A stretch of DNA of 64,000 nt from Desulfobacillus sp041396245 (GCA_041396245.1 JAWKYW010000007.1:62001-126000); one strand, 5' to 3'; counted from the stretch's first letter, positions 41,481 through 54,008 are shown. Translations and numbers: made by a program. The notes: a model not told the origin generated them from the sequence alone.

Positions 41481-44171
41481 TCAAAGATTGAAGTCGACCT
41501 GCGGCACGGAATTGCCGCCGGCCGCGCCCAAACCCATGCAGGCACGCAGGTCGGCTGCCATCTCGGCGCCGGTCTGGTAGCGCTGTCCGTTGTCCTTGGC
41601 CAGGGCGCGGTCGATGATCGCAGCCAGGCACTCCGGCACCTGCGGGTTGTGCTCGCGAACGTGCGGGTGCGGCTCGTTGGCGATCTTGAACATCAGCTGG
41701 GCCATCGAGTCCCCCTCGAAGGGCAGCTTGCCGGAAACCATCTGGAACAGCATGACGCCGAGGGAGAAGAGGTCCGAGCGGCCGTCGATCTTCTTGCCTG
41801 CCAGCTGCTCGGGCGACATGTAGCTGGGCGTGCCCAACACCATGCCGGTCTTCGTCCTCGACGAGTCCGTGATGCGGGCGATGCCGAAGTCGGTCACCTT
41901 GACGGAATCCGATTCCGGTTCGTACATGATGTTGGCCGGCTTGATGTCGCGGTGAACCACATTGTTCTGGTGGGCATAGGACAGTGCATCGGCAACGCGG
42001 GCCACGACATCCATCGCCTTGGCGAGCGGCATCAGGTTGCCCGGCTTGGTGTACGGCACCAGGTCCTTGCCCTTGAGGAACTCCATGGCGATGTAGGCCA
42101 GGTCGTGTTCCTCGCCGGCATCGAAGATCGTCACGATATTGGGGTGGTTCAGCCGCCCGGCCGTCTCGGCCTCGCGGAAGAAGCGCTCCTTGACGTCCTT
42201 CAGTTCGTCTTCCTCGAATTCCTGCGAGAGGGCCATGGTCTTGATGGCCACGACGCGGTTGATCTTCGGGTCGCGTCCCAGATAGACCACGCCCATGGCG
42301 CCCTTGCCGAGTTCCTTCTCGACCTGATAGCGGCCGAGCATCGGTTTTTCCACCTGGCCGCCTTCCAGAATCATCGTCCCCTGTGACGTCGAGCGGCCGC
42401 CGCCGCCCAGGATGACCGTCTCGGACATGGCCTTGGCGCGGGTAAGCTTCTGCTCCAGGTCGCGGAACTTGGGGTTGAAATCGGCCATGTATCGGAACAC
42501 CGATTCGGCCTTGTTGAACTGGCGCTTGCGCTCGAAATCCAGCGCCAGGTTGTAGAGGTTCTCCATCAGCGCATTGTCCATCGGACACTTGCGGAACTTG
42601 TCGAAGGCCATGTCGAGCTGCCCCTGCCCCTGGAAGGCCAGTCCCAGCATGCGGTTGGACTCGGCCGAATCCGCCTCCGATTTTTCCTTGCCCCGCTCGG
42701 TGACGAGGAAGCGCTTGGTGGTGAGCAGGGCATGGCCCACCAGCAGCAGGGTGGCCGGCACCATCAATTGCAGCCACATCAGCTGCGTCGTAATGAGCAC
42801 GAAATGCGCCGCGACCAGAACGACAAGCAAACCGGCCGTCACGCCCGCGCCCATGCCAGCCTTGAGGCGCGGCAGCAAGGCAATCAGGTAGGCGGCGACC
42901 AGCAGGAAGGCCAGCCTCTCGGCCATCCAGCCCCAGGTCGGCACGACGAAGAAATGCTCCTGCAGGATGCTGGAGACCGCATGGGCCTGCATCAGCACGG
43001 CCGGCATGGCCGGCGATACCGGCGTAACGAAGACGCTGCCGATGCCGGCGGCCGTCGGGCCGATCAGGACGATCTTGTCCCGGTACTTGTCCAGCGGGAT
43101 CTTGCCGCTGGATACATCGAAGAACGAATCCACCTGGAAAGCCGGCTTGCCGTCGCGATCCTGATAGAAAAACGTATTCATTTGCATGGCCGGATCGGTG
43201 CCGATCCGCAGGTTGCCGAGCCGAACCGAATCCCCCAGGCTGACTTTGATGTCGTCGACGCCGAGGTTGAGGCTCTTCGCCGCGATCATCAAGGACAGGG
43301 ACGGATAGATCTCGTTGAAGTGGGCCAGCACCAGGGGCTCGGTGCGGATGCCGCCATCAACGTCGGGGTTGACGTTGAGGTGGCCTATGGCCGCCGCGCT
43401 GACGCCGAGGGTCTCGACCACCGGCGCCTCGACATCGGAGGTCAGCAGCGGCGGCTCTTCTCCCCGCTCGACCTGCGTCACGGCGTTTTTCTTGATGAAA
43501 TCCGGCAGCGGGCTGTCGGGCCGGCCGCGCGGTTCGCCCAGCCGGAAAAGCATGGGCAGGACGACATTGCCCGCCTTGGCGACGGCTTCGCCCATGCGCC
43601 GGTCGGAATTGAGCGCCTGCTCGGCCTCCGCCAATATGGCGCCGAACTGGCTCAACGGCGCAGGCTGCGCGACAACGGCCTCGGGGGCGGGGGCGGCTTC
43701 CCCGGCGGCGGCGGGGGCTTCCCTGGGGGCGCCCGCGCCCTGAGCCTGGCCGTAAAGCGCGACGAGCCTGTTGATATAGTCAAGCCCCGGATCGATCTGC
43801 GGCTCGGAGAAGAAAATGGTGGAAGCGATGACCTTGGCCCTGGATGCAGCCAGGCCGTCGATCATCGTGGCGTGCACATTGCGCGACCAGGGCCAGCGGC
43901 CGAGGTTGTCGACGCTTTGCTTGTCGATCGCGATGACGGCGACCTTGTCGCTCGGTTCGCGCGTGACGGCACCGACACCGAGATCGTAGGCCTTGCGCTC
44001 CAGGCTCTGCAGCAATTCGCCGCCGCCCGCGAAGAGCATGACCACGCTCACGACAACACCGATGAACCAGTCCGTTTTCCAGAAACGCTTCGACACGCTG
44101 CGCTGCCCTCTCCTGCCAATGTTGTCTTTATGATTCATGGGAGAAGCGACCATGCGAATGCGGTATGCCAT
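41481..44171 (-). CDS. CHASE2 transmembrane Ser/Thr protein kinase
   Basis: The 896-residue kinase has an N-terminal TM (about 32-50) and an extracytoplasmic CHASE2 sensor (about 55-410), with an Ala/Pro-rich insertion near 140-165. Three TM helices lie at about 425-500 and a TPR-like helical stretch at about 520-590. A PknB-type kinase domain follows (about 611-880) with glycine loop GKGAMGVVYLG, catalytic Lys644 (VAIK), HRD Asp742 (HRDIKPANIM), DFG and GTPSYMSPEQ. ATGs at 44171, 44153 and 44138 are in frame and none has a clear ribosome-binding site. Thr-containing motifs ETVILGG and GTMILEG lie just before the kinase domain. Confidence 0.92.
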   Translation of the reverse strand: MAYRIRMVASPMNHKDNIGRRGQRSVSKRFWKTDWFIGVVVSVVMLFAGGGELLQSLERKAYDLGVGAVTREPSDKVAVIAIDKQSVDNLGRWPWSRNVHATMIDGLAASRAKVIASTIFFSEPQIDPGLDYINRLVALYGQAQGAGAPREAPAAAGEAAPAPEAVVAQPAPLSQFGAILAEAEQALNSDRRMGEAVAKAGNVVLPMLFRLGEPRGRPDSPLPDFIKKNAVTQVERGEEPPLLTSDVEAPVVETLGVSAAAIGHLNVNPDVDGGIRTEPLVLAHFNEIYPSLSLMIAAKSLNLGVDDIKVSLGDSVRLGNLRIGTDPAMQMNTFFYQDRDGKPAFQVDSFFDVSSGKIPLDKYRDKIVLIGPTAAGIGSVFVTPVSPAMPAVLMQAHAVSSILQEHFFVVPTWGWMAERLAFLLVAAYLIALLPRLKAGMGAGVTAGLLVVLVAAHFVLITTQLMWLQLMVPATLLLVGHALLTTKRFLVTERGKEKSEADSAESNRMLGLAFQGQGQLDMAFDKFRKCPMDNALMENLYNLALDFERKRQFNKAESVFRYMADFNPKFRDLEQKLTRAKAMSETVILGGGGRSTSQGTMILEGGQVEKPMLGRYQVEKELGKGAMGVVYLGRDPKINRVVAIKTMALSQEFEEDELKDVKERFFREAETAGRLNHPNIVTIFDAGEEHDLAYIAMEFLKGKDLVPYTKPGNLMPLAKAMDVVARVADALSYAHQNNVVHRDIKPANIMYEPESDSVKVTDFGIARITDSSRTKTGMVLGTPSYMSPEQLAGKKIDGRSDLFSLGVMLFQMVSGKLPFEGDSMAQLMFKIANEPHPHVREHNPQVPECLAAIIDRALAKDNGQRYQTGAEMAADLRACMGLGAAGGNSVPQVDFNL

Positions 44172-44370
44172 GGCCGCCGCTTCTTGCGCACAGCTTCATA
44201 TTCAGGCCGCAGGCTGCAAGGATCCTCCCGACCCGCTACTTCATTTTTACTTCATTCTGCGTATAAACAGTTATTTAATCGTAATTCTTACAGGTAAGCA
44301 TGAAGATAGTCAAATATTTCTTGGCAGGGGAAAACGCGGGGGAATACGGAAGTCTTGGCGGGCCCGAAAC

Positions 44371-44400
44371 AACGACGCCGCCCGGTGAGGCGGCGTCGTT
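44371..44400 (-). terminator. Hairpin terminator after sucCD
   Basis: AACGACGCCGCC (44371-44382) and GGCGGCGTCGTT (44389-44400) form a perfect 12-bp stem with a 6-nt loop, 18 bp past the sucD stop on the minus strand. The T-tract is short (GTTGTTT). The rest of the 246-bp gap to the kinase start is AT-richer and has no recognisable gene. Confidence 0.75.
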
Positions 44401-44417
44401 GCCTGCGTGGCGGAAAC

Positions 44418-45305
44418 TCAGAGCACGGATTTGAGCAGTTTTCCCATCTCGGCAGGATTTTTGGTGGTCCGGATGCCGCAGGCTTCCATCACCGCCAGCT
44501 TCTCCTGTGCCGTGCCCTTGCCGCCGGAAATGATGGCGCCGGCATGGCCCATGCGCTTGCCGGCCGGTGCGGTAACGCCGGCGATGAAGCCGACCACCGG
44601 CTTCCTGTTCTTGCACTCCTTGGCGTACCACTCGGCCGCGGCTTCCTCGTCGGAGCCGCCGATTTCGCCGATCATGATGACGGCGTCGGTGTCGGGGTCG
44701 TTCATGAACAGTTCCAGCACGTCCTTGTGCTTGAGGCCGTTCACCGGATCGCCGCCGATGCCCACCGCCGTCGATTGGCCCAGTTTGAGGTCGGAAAGCT
44801 GGCCCACGGCCTCGTAGGTCAGGGTGCCGGAGCGCGACACCACGCCGATGCGTCCCTTCATGTGGATGTGGCCGGGCATGATGCCGATCTTGATCTCTTC
44901 CGGCGTGATGATGCCGGGGCAGTTCGGGCCGCACAGGATGGTCTTCGAACCGGCCTTGCGCATCTTGTCCTTCACCTCGACCATGTCGCGCACCGGGATG
45001 CCCTCGGTAATGCAGATGACGAGGTCCAGTTCGGCCTCGACCGCTTCCCAGATCGCCGCGGCGGCGAAGGGAGGCGGCACGTAGATGACCGAGGTGTTGA
45101 CGCCGGTCTGCTGCTTCGCCTCCTTGACCGAGGCGAAGATGGGAATGCCTTCGAAGGACTCGCCGGCCTTCTTCGGATTCACGCCGGCAACATAGCAGTT
45201 CGCGCCGTTGGCGTACTCCTTGCTCATCCTGGTGTGGAACTGGCCGGTCTTGCCGGTGATGCCCTGCGTGACGACGCGGGTGTTCTTGTTGATCAGAATG
45301 CTCAT
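44418..45305 (-). CDS. sucD: Succinyl-CoA synthetase alpha subunit
   Basis: The 295-residue product interconverts succinyl-CoA and succinate with nucleotide formation in the TCA cycle. CoA-binding segment VTQGITGKTGQFHTR, GPNCPGIITPEE, and the phosphorylated His in RMGHAGAIISGGKGTA are present. It lies 65 bp downstream of sucC; that gap carries a TGTAGGTCGG palindromic element. A hairpin terminator follows. Confidence 0.97.
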   Translation of the reverse strand: MSILINKNTRVVTQGITGKTGQFHTRMSKEYANGANCYVAGVNPKKAGESFEGIPIFASVKEAKQQTGVNTSVIYVPPPFAAAAIWEAVEAELDLVICITEGIPVRDMVEVKDKMRKAGSKTILCGPNCPGIITPEEIKIGIMPGHIHMKGRIGVVSRSGTLTYEAVGQLSDLKLGQSTAVGIGGDPVNGLKHKDVLELFMNDPDTDAVIMIGEIGGSDEEAAAEWYAKECKNRKPVVGFIAGVTAPAGKRMGHAGAIISGGKGTAQEKLAVMEACGIRTTKNPAEMGKLLKSVL

Positions 45306-45322
45306 GTGTCTATTCCTTTGCA

Positions 45323-45370
45323 TGTAGGTCGGCCTCGGGCCGACCACGACCACCGGACCTGCAGTCGGAC

Positions 45371-45374
<4 letters not shown>
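45323..45374. repeat. TGTAGGTCGG palindromic element between sucC and sucD
   Basis: TGTAGGTCGGCCTCGGGCCGAC is mirrored by GTCGGACCTAC, related to the element at 31461-31520. It overlaps the final codons of sucC and lies before the sucD ribosome-binding site, so it may affect the relative expression of the two subunits. Confidence 0.7.
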
Positions 45375-46546
<1,172 letters not shown>

Positions 46547-46614
46547 GCTGTTTCCTTGCTGGTTGATGCTGATGAAGCGGGGCGGATCGCGCGCAGCGGC
46601 GCGGCACCTTTCAG

Positions 46615-46661
46615 TGAAACCTCATAGGTTTCATCGAGCGCGCCATAATATCACATTATGG
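46615..46661. promoter_or_regulatory. Two adjacent palindromes upstream of sucC
   Basis: TGAAACC-TCATA-GGTTTCA (46615-46633) and CCATAAT-ATCAC-ATTATGG (46643-46661) are perfect 7-bp inverted repeats, each with a 5-bp spacer. They lie about 70-115 bp upstream of the sucC start in the paaY-sucC gap. The second includes a TATTAT sequence that could be a -10 box on the minus strand. They may be operators or small RNA hairpins. Confidence 0.45.
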
Positions 46662-46706
46662 CCTTTCTTCAGAGGGGAAACAGGCGTCCGGACGACGATT
46701 GGCGGG

Positions 46707-47345
46707 CTATTTTTCCGGAAGATCGCCGGCCGCCTCGGCCCATTCGGCCTTGGCTTCGATGAGCGGTTTGATGTCGGGCAGGTCGATGCGCTTGCGCCCG
46801 GGCTCGATCTCGGTCAGCGCCTCGGTCTCGGTCATGGTGGCGAGCGAACGCCGTGCCAGATGCTGATAGAGCACCGTACCTTCCAGCTTCCAGGCCATTT
46901 CCTGTTCCGTGAGCGGGCGCACCACCCGGGCCGGGATGCCGGCCGCCAGGCTTCGCGGCGGCACCGGCGTGCCGGCCTTGACGAAGGCCATGGCGGCGAC
47001 GATGGCGGCCTCGCCCACCTCGGCCTTGTCCATCACCACGGCGTTCATGCCGACCAGCGCGTTGCGGCCGATGCGGCAGCAGTGCAGTACGGCGCCGTGG
47101 CCGATGTGGCCGTTCTCCTCGACCACGGTGTCGCGTTCGGGGAAGCCGTGGATGATGCAGCAATCCTGGATATTGACGCCACGCTCGATGAGGATGCGGC
47201 CGAAATCGCCACGCAGGCAGGCATTCGGGCCGATATAGCAATCCGGGCCGATGACGACATCGCCGATGAGGACGGCCGACGGATGCACATAGGTCGAAGG
47301 ATGCACCACCGGTGTCACGCCCTCGATCGAGTAGACTTTCACCAT
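46707..47345 (-). CDS. paaY: PaaY-like gamma-carbonic-anhydrase-fold thioesterase
   Basis: The 212-residue hexapeptide-repeat protein has a left-handed beta-helix (about 10-165; PSAVLIGDVVIGPDCYIGPNA and HIGHGAVLHCC with metal-binding His) and a C-terminal helix. PaaY proteins hydrolyse inhibitory CoA adducts formed during phenylacetate degradation. The gene is divergent from paaG and neighbours other paa genes, which supports this over other gamma-CA relatives. Confidence 0.87.
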   Translation of the reverse strand: MVKVYSIEGVTPVVHPSTYVHPSAVLIGDVVIGPDCYIGPNACLRGDFGRILIERGVNIQDCCIIHGFPERDTVVEENGHIGHGAVLHCCRIGRNALVGMNAVVMDKAEVGEAAIVAAMAFVKAGTPVPPRSLAAGIPARVVRPLTEQEMAWKLEGTVLYQHLARRSLATMTETEALTEIEPGRKRIDLPDIKPLIEAKAEWAEAAGDLPEK

Positions 47346-47472
47346 AAGGCAGAATGTTGCAGGTTGTCCGGGTTGCCTGAATTATGTAGCATGGCGCCTG
47401 AGATGTAAAATGATACGCAGTTTTCAAGATCAAACAGTTCCTGGTATCACCAACGCCACCCTCTCTTTCATC

Positions 47473-48255
47473 ATGAATCCGGTCCTGTTCGAACTGCGCG
47501 AGGGCATCGCCCGCATCACGCTCAACCGCCCGGAGCGGCTGAACAGCATCGACACGGCCATGCGCGGCGAACTCCTGCAGATCCTACGGGACGGCCGGCT
47601 GCAGGATGCCCGCGGCCTCGTCCTGACCGGCGCCGGCCGCGCCTTCTGCACGGGCCAGGACCTGACCGAGCGCGTGATGCCCCCGGGCGCTCCGCCGCCC
47701 GACCTCGGGCAATCCATCGAAACCTTCTACAAGCCGCTGGTGCTGGGCCTGCGCGCCCTGCCGATACCGGTCATTGCCGCGGTGAATGGCGCCGCCGGCG
47801 GTGCCGGCGCCAACCTCGCCCTGGCCTGCGACATCGTCATCGCAGCGCGTTCCGCCGTCTTCATCCAGCCTTTCTGCCGGCTGGGGCTCGTGCCCGATGC
47901 GGGCGGCAGCTGGTTCCTGCCGCGCCTGGCCGGTTCGGCGCGCGCCATGGGCCTGGCCCTGACCGGCGAGACGCTCGGCGCCGAGCAGGCCGAAGCCTGG
48001 GGGCTGATCTGGAAATGCGTCGACGACGACCGCTTGATGGCCGAGACGGAGGCACTGGCGGCGCGCTTCGCCGCCGGCCCGCCGCTAGCCTACGCCGCCA
48101 TCAAGCGCAACCTCCATGCCTCCCCCAACAATACGCTGGAACGGCAACTCGACCTCGAGCGCGACGCCCAGGCCGAACTGGGTCGCAGCGAGGATTACCG
48201 CGAGGGCGTGACGGCCTTCATGGAAAAGCGCCCGCCCGTCTTCAAGGGCAAGTAA
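47473..48255 (+). CDS. paaG: 1,2-epoxyphenylacetyl-CoA isomerase (PaaG-like)
   Basis: The 260-residue crotonase-family protein has the oxyanion-hole segments CTGQDL and NGAAGGAGANLALACD, and the conserved FCRLGLVPDAGGSWFLPRL containing the catalytic Asp. PaaG converts ring epoxide to the oxepin-CoA in aerobic phenylacetate degradation. The ATG at 47473 is preferred because the crotonase domain starts there; an earlier in-frame start at 47410 would add 21 unusual residues. It is the first gene of a paaG-paaI-thiolase-paaK series. Confidence 0.9.
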   Translation: MNPVLFELREGIARITLNRPERLNSIDTAMRGELLQILRDGRLQDARGLVLTGAGRAFCTGQDLTERVMPPGAPPPDLGQSIETFYKPLVLGLRALPIPVIAAVNGAAGGAGANLALACDIVIAARSAVFIQPFCRLGLVPDAGGSWFLPRLAGSARAMGLALTGETLGAEQAEAWGLIWKCVDDDRLMAETEALAARFAAGPPLAYAAIKRNLHASPNNTLERQLDLERDAQAELGRSEDYREGVTAFMEKRPPVFKGK

Positions 48256-48264
48256 ACTTCCGCC

Positions 48265-48714
48265 ATGACCGCGCAAGAGAAATCCCAGCAACTGGCCGAG
48301 GCCGTCGGCCGCGAAATGTACGCCAAGGACCGCACCTCGCAGTTCCTGCGCATCGCCCTCGACGAGATTCGCCCGGGCCATGCCCGCATGAGCCTGCGTG
48401 TGACGGAGGACATGGTGAACGGCCACGGCATGTGCCACGGCGGCTTCATCTTCACCCTGGCCGACTCGGCCTTCGCCTATTCCTGCAACAGCCACAACCA
48501 CAATGCCGTTGCCTCGGGCTGCGCGATCGAATTCCTGGCGCCGGCCCAGGTCGGCGACAACCTCACCGCCGTCGCGGACGAGCGCGCCCTCGCCGGCCGC
48601 AGCGGCATCTACGACATCGACGTGCGCAACCAGGACGGCAAGCTGATCGCGGTGTTTCGCGGCAAGTCGCACCGCATCCAGGGTGAAACCGTCCAGCGCC
48701 CCACAGGAGAATGA
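48265..48714 (+). CDS. paaI: Hydroxyphenylacetyl-CoA thioesterase (PaaI)
   Basis: The 149-residue hot-dog-fold thioesterase has GHGMCHGGFIFTLADSAFAYSCNSH, the segment with the catalytic Asp, and EFLAPAQVGDNL, characteristic of PaaI/PaaD. It rescues CoA from dead-end phenylacetate-pathway thioesters. It starts 9 bp after paaG and ends 1 bp before the thiolase TTG. Confidence 0.92.
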   Translation: MTAQEKSQQLAEAVGREMYAKDRTSQFLRIALDEIRPGHARMSLRVTEDMVNGHGMCHGGFIFTLADSAFAYSCNSHNHNAVASGCAIEFLAPAQVGDNLTAVADERALAGRSGIYDIDVRNQDGKLIAVFRGKSHRIQGETVQRPTGE

Positions 48715-48715
48715 A

Positions 48716-49921
<1,206 letters not shown>

Positions 49922-49965
49922 GTAAAAGCACGGGAGAGCATCAAGCCACAAAGGAGGAGACATCC

Positions 49966-51279
<1,314 letters not shown>

Positions 51280-51297
51280 CCGCCGGTCCCTTTCATC

Positions 51298-51324
51298 AAG
51301 GCGGCCTGATGGCCGCCTTTTTTT
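51298..51324 (+). terminator. Intrinsic terminator after paaK
   Basis: AAGGCGGCC (51298-51306), loop TGAT, GGCCGCCTT (51311-51319) and a T7 run. This is a textbook rho-independent terminator on the plus strand. Confidence 0.93.
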
Positions 51325-51410
51325 CGCCCGCGGTCGATCCACCCGCTTGTTGTTCCGTCTGCGTTCCGTCTGCGCTTGAGGCGGGCTCCGATTCGGCGGA
51401 GAATGGATAA

Positions 51411-53258
51411 TTGGATTTTTCGTCACTGCAGAACATGGCCTCCCCCCCCGACCAGGTACCCGATCCGCAGGCCGAGCTGGCTGCCCTGAGACAGCGCGTC
51501 GCCGAACTGGAATCGCACGAGGCCGAGCTGGCCTGGGCGCACAACGCGCTCCTCGAGCGGATCAGCCAGGAGCACAGGCAGACCGAGTCGGCGCTGCGCC
51601 TCTCGGAGGAGAAGCTCTCGCGCATCTACGCCGCCAGCCCGGATGCCATCGCCATCAGTTCGCTGGCCGACGGCCGCTACGTGGACGTCAACCCCGCCTT
51701 CGAGCGCGTGTTCGGTTTCGCGCCGCATGACGTCATCGGCCGCAAGGCCGTCGAGGTCGGCGTCTGGTCCGAACCGGCCGATCGCAAAAGGATCGTCGAC
51801 CAGTTGCATGGGCAGGGCGAACTGATCAACGAGGAAGTCCGCTTCCGCCACAAATCGGGGCGCTTTTTCGACAGCCTGTTCTCGGCCAGCATCATCGAGC
51901 TGGATGGCGAGCCCTGCATGTTGTCCGTCACCCGGGATATCGGCGACAGAAAGCAGATCGAGCAACTCATCCTCGAGAAGAACCGCATGCTGCAGGCCGT
52001 GAGCGAGGCCCAGGCCGACTTCATCGCGGATGCGGATCCCCATCCGACCTTCGACCGCCTGCTGTCCCACCTGCTCGACATCACGGACAGCCGCTACGGT
52101 TTCATCGGCGAGGTCTTCCGCGAACGGGACGGCACCCCTTACCTGAAGCCCCATGCCATCACCGACATTTCCTGGGACGACGCCTCGCGCCAGCTCTACC
52201 GGAGTTATGTCAGCGGCGGCTTCGCATTCCGCAACCTGAGCACGCTGTTCGGCCATGTCATGACCAGCGGCCAGCCGGTCCTCTCCAACGATCCCGCCCG
52301 CGATCCGCGCAGTGGCGGCCTGCCCGCCGGCCACCCGTCCCTCGATGCCTTCATGGGCCTGCCGCTTTATCGCGGCGGACGGCTGGTCGGCATGGTGGGT
52401 GTCGCCAATCGTCCTGCCGGCTACGACCAGGCGCTGGTCGAACATCTTCAGCCCTTCATGGCCACCTGCGCCGTCCTGATCGAGGCTTACCGCAACAATC
52501 AGCAGCGACAGCACGCCGAGGACCAGTTGCGCCGGCTGAACCTCGAGCTGGAAGACCATGTCAGCCGGCGCACAGCCGACCTGCAGGCCTCCATCCGGGA
52601 ACTGGAAAGCTTCAGTTACTCCGTTTCGCACGATTTGCGCTCGCCGCTGCGCGGCATCAACGGCTTCTCTCGCCTGCTGCTGGACGACTACGGCGACCGC
52701 CTCGATGAACAGGGCAAGGAGTACCTGCGCCGCATCTGCGCGGCCACCCTGCGCATGAGCGAACTGATCGACGGCATGATCGACCTGGCCCAGCTGACGC
52801 GCGAACCGATCCACCCGGCCGAGGTCAATCTGTCGCGCCTGGCACGGGCGGTGGTGAAGGAATTGCAGACCGCCGAGCCGGAGCGGAAGGTGGCGATCAG
52901 CATCGCCCCCGGCATCAAGGCGCGTGGCGACAAGCGCCTGCTGCGCGTCGTGCTGCACAACCTCCTCTCGAACGCCTGGAAGTTCACTGCCCGCAGAAGT
53001 ACCGCCCGCATCGCGTTCGGCGCCGGGCAGGCCGACGGCGTCATCGCCTATTTCGTCCGCGACGACGGTGCCGGCTTCGACATGAAATACGCGGACAAGC
53101 TGTTCGGCGCCTTCCAGCGCCTGCACGGTGTCAAGGAGTTCTCCGGCACCGGGATCGGCCTGGCCACCGTGCAGCGCATCGTCCAGCGCCATGGCGGAAG
53201 GGTGTGGGCCGAGGGCGAGATCGACAAGGGCGCCACGTTCTACTTCTCCCTTTCATGA
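51411..53258 (+). CDS. PAS-GAF sensor histidine kinase (bacteriophytochrome-like catalytic core)
   Basis: The 615-residue soluble kinase has an N-terminal coiled coil (about 15-65), a PAS domain (about 65-185), a GAF domain (about 205-365) and a short coiled coil. HisKA carries the phosphoacceptor in SYSVSHDLRSPLRGI and HATPase_c has N-box LLSNAWKFTAR and DDGAGFDMKYADKLFGAFQRLH. The GTGIGLATVQRIVQRHGG segment is typical of kinases linked to phytochromes and Rcp1-type regulators. No TM segment is present. The start is a TTG at 51411 or the ATG at 51435. No cognate response regulator is adjacent. Confidence 0.9.
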   Translation: MDFSSLQNMASPPDQVPDPQAELAALRQRVAELESHEAELAWAHNALLERISQEHRQTESALRLSEEKLSRIYAASPDAIAISSLADGRYVDVNPAFERVFGFAPHDVIGRKAVEVGVWSEPADRKRIVDQLHGQGELINEEVRFRHKSGRFFDSLFSASIIELDGEPCMLSVTRDIGDRKQIEQLILEKNRMLQAVSEAQADFIADADPHPTFDRLLSHLLDITDSRYGFIGEVFRERDGTPYLKPHAITDISWDDASRQLYRSYVSGGFAFRNLSTLFGHVMTSGQPVLSNDPARDPRSGGLPAGHPSLDAFMGLPLYRGGRLVGMVGVANRPAGYDQALVEHLQPFMATCAVLIEAYRNNQQRQHAEDQLRRLNLELEDHVSRRTADLQASIRELESFSYSVSHDLRSPLRGINGFSRLLLDDYGDRLDEQGKEYLRRICAATLRMSELIDGMIDLAQLTREPIHPAEVNLSRLARAVVKELQTAEPERKVAISIAPGIKARGDKRLLRVVLHNLLSNAWKFTARRSTARIAFGAGQADGVIAYFVRDDGAGFDMKYADKLFGAFQRLHGVKEFSGTGIGLATVQRIVQRHGGRVWAEGEIDKGATFYFSLS

Positions 53259-54007
53259 ACATGACGTTCAAGGACCATTTCTCGGCCCAGGCGACGGATT
53301 ACGCGCGCTTTCGGCCGTACTACCCGGACGAACTGTTCGCCTGGCTGTCCGGCCTTGCGCCGGCGCGGGGCTTGGCCTGGGATTGCGGCACCGGCAGCGG
53401 CCAGGCCGCGGTCGGGCTGGCGGCGCATTTCGCGCACGTCATCGCCACCGATCCCAGCCAAAGCCAGCTGGCCCACGCCGAACCGCACCCGCGGGTCGAA
53501 TACCGCCAGGCTGCGGCGGAAGCCGGACCGCTGGAGACGGCGAGCGCGGACCTGGTCACCGTGGCCCAGGCCCTCCACTGGTTCGATCTGGAGAAGTTCT
53601 ACACGGAGGCTCGGCGGGTGCTGAAGCCGGGCGGCGTCATCGCCGCGTGGACCTACACCCTGCTCGACGCCGAGGCCGGCATCGACGAACTTCTGACCGA
53701 TTTCTACCGGAACGTGGTCGGCCCCTACTGGCCGCCCGAGCGCAGGATGGTCGATGACCGCTACCGCTCGCTGCCCTTCCCCTTCGCGCCGATCGCGCCG
53801 CCCGCATTCGTGATCCGCACGGAATGGTCGCGCGACGACCTGCTCGGCTATCTCGGTACCTGGTCGGCGACCCGGGCCTATGTCAAGGCAACGGGCAGGG
53901 ATCCGCTCGGGGAGTTCGAGCGACGCCTGCTGGCGCTCTGGCCCGAGCCGGAGCGGAAAAAGGTGCTGCGCTGGCCGCTGCACCTGCGCGTCGGCCGCAG
54001 AACTTAG
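53255..54007 (+). CDS. Class I SAM-dependent methyltransferase
   Basis: The 250-residue Methyltransf_11-type protein begins TFKDHFSAQATDYARFRPYYP and has motif I WDCGTGSGQAAVGLA, IATDPSQSQL, LVTVAQALHWFDLEKFY and RVLKPGGVIAAWTY. The group resembles trans-aconitate or UbiE-like methyltransferases; the substrate is unknown. Its ATG overlaps the kinase stop, so the two are co-translated. Confidence 0.85.
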   Translation: MNMTFKDHFSAQATDYARFRPYYPDELFAWLSGLAPARGLAWDCGTGSGQAAVGLAAHFAHVIATDPSQSQLAHAEPHPRVEYRQAAAEAGPLETASADLVTVAQALHWFDLEKFYTEARRVLKPGGVIAAWTYTLLDAEAGIDELLTDFYRNVVGPYWPPERRMVDDRYRSLPFPFAPIAPPAFVIRTEWSRDDLLGYLGTWSATRAYVKATGRDPLGEFERRLLALWPEPERKKVLRWPLHLRVGRRT

Positions 54008-54008
54008 G

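Noticed and set aside
47346..47472. Promoter elements in the paaY-paaG divergent gap
   Set aside because: TAAAAT at 47406 has no acceptable -35 partner at 16-18 bp; no palindrome was convincing.
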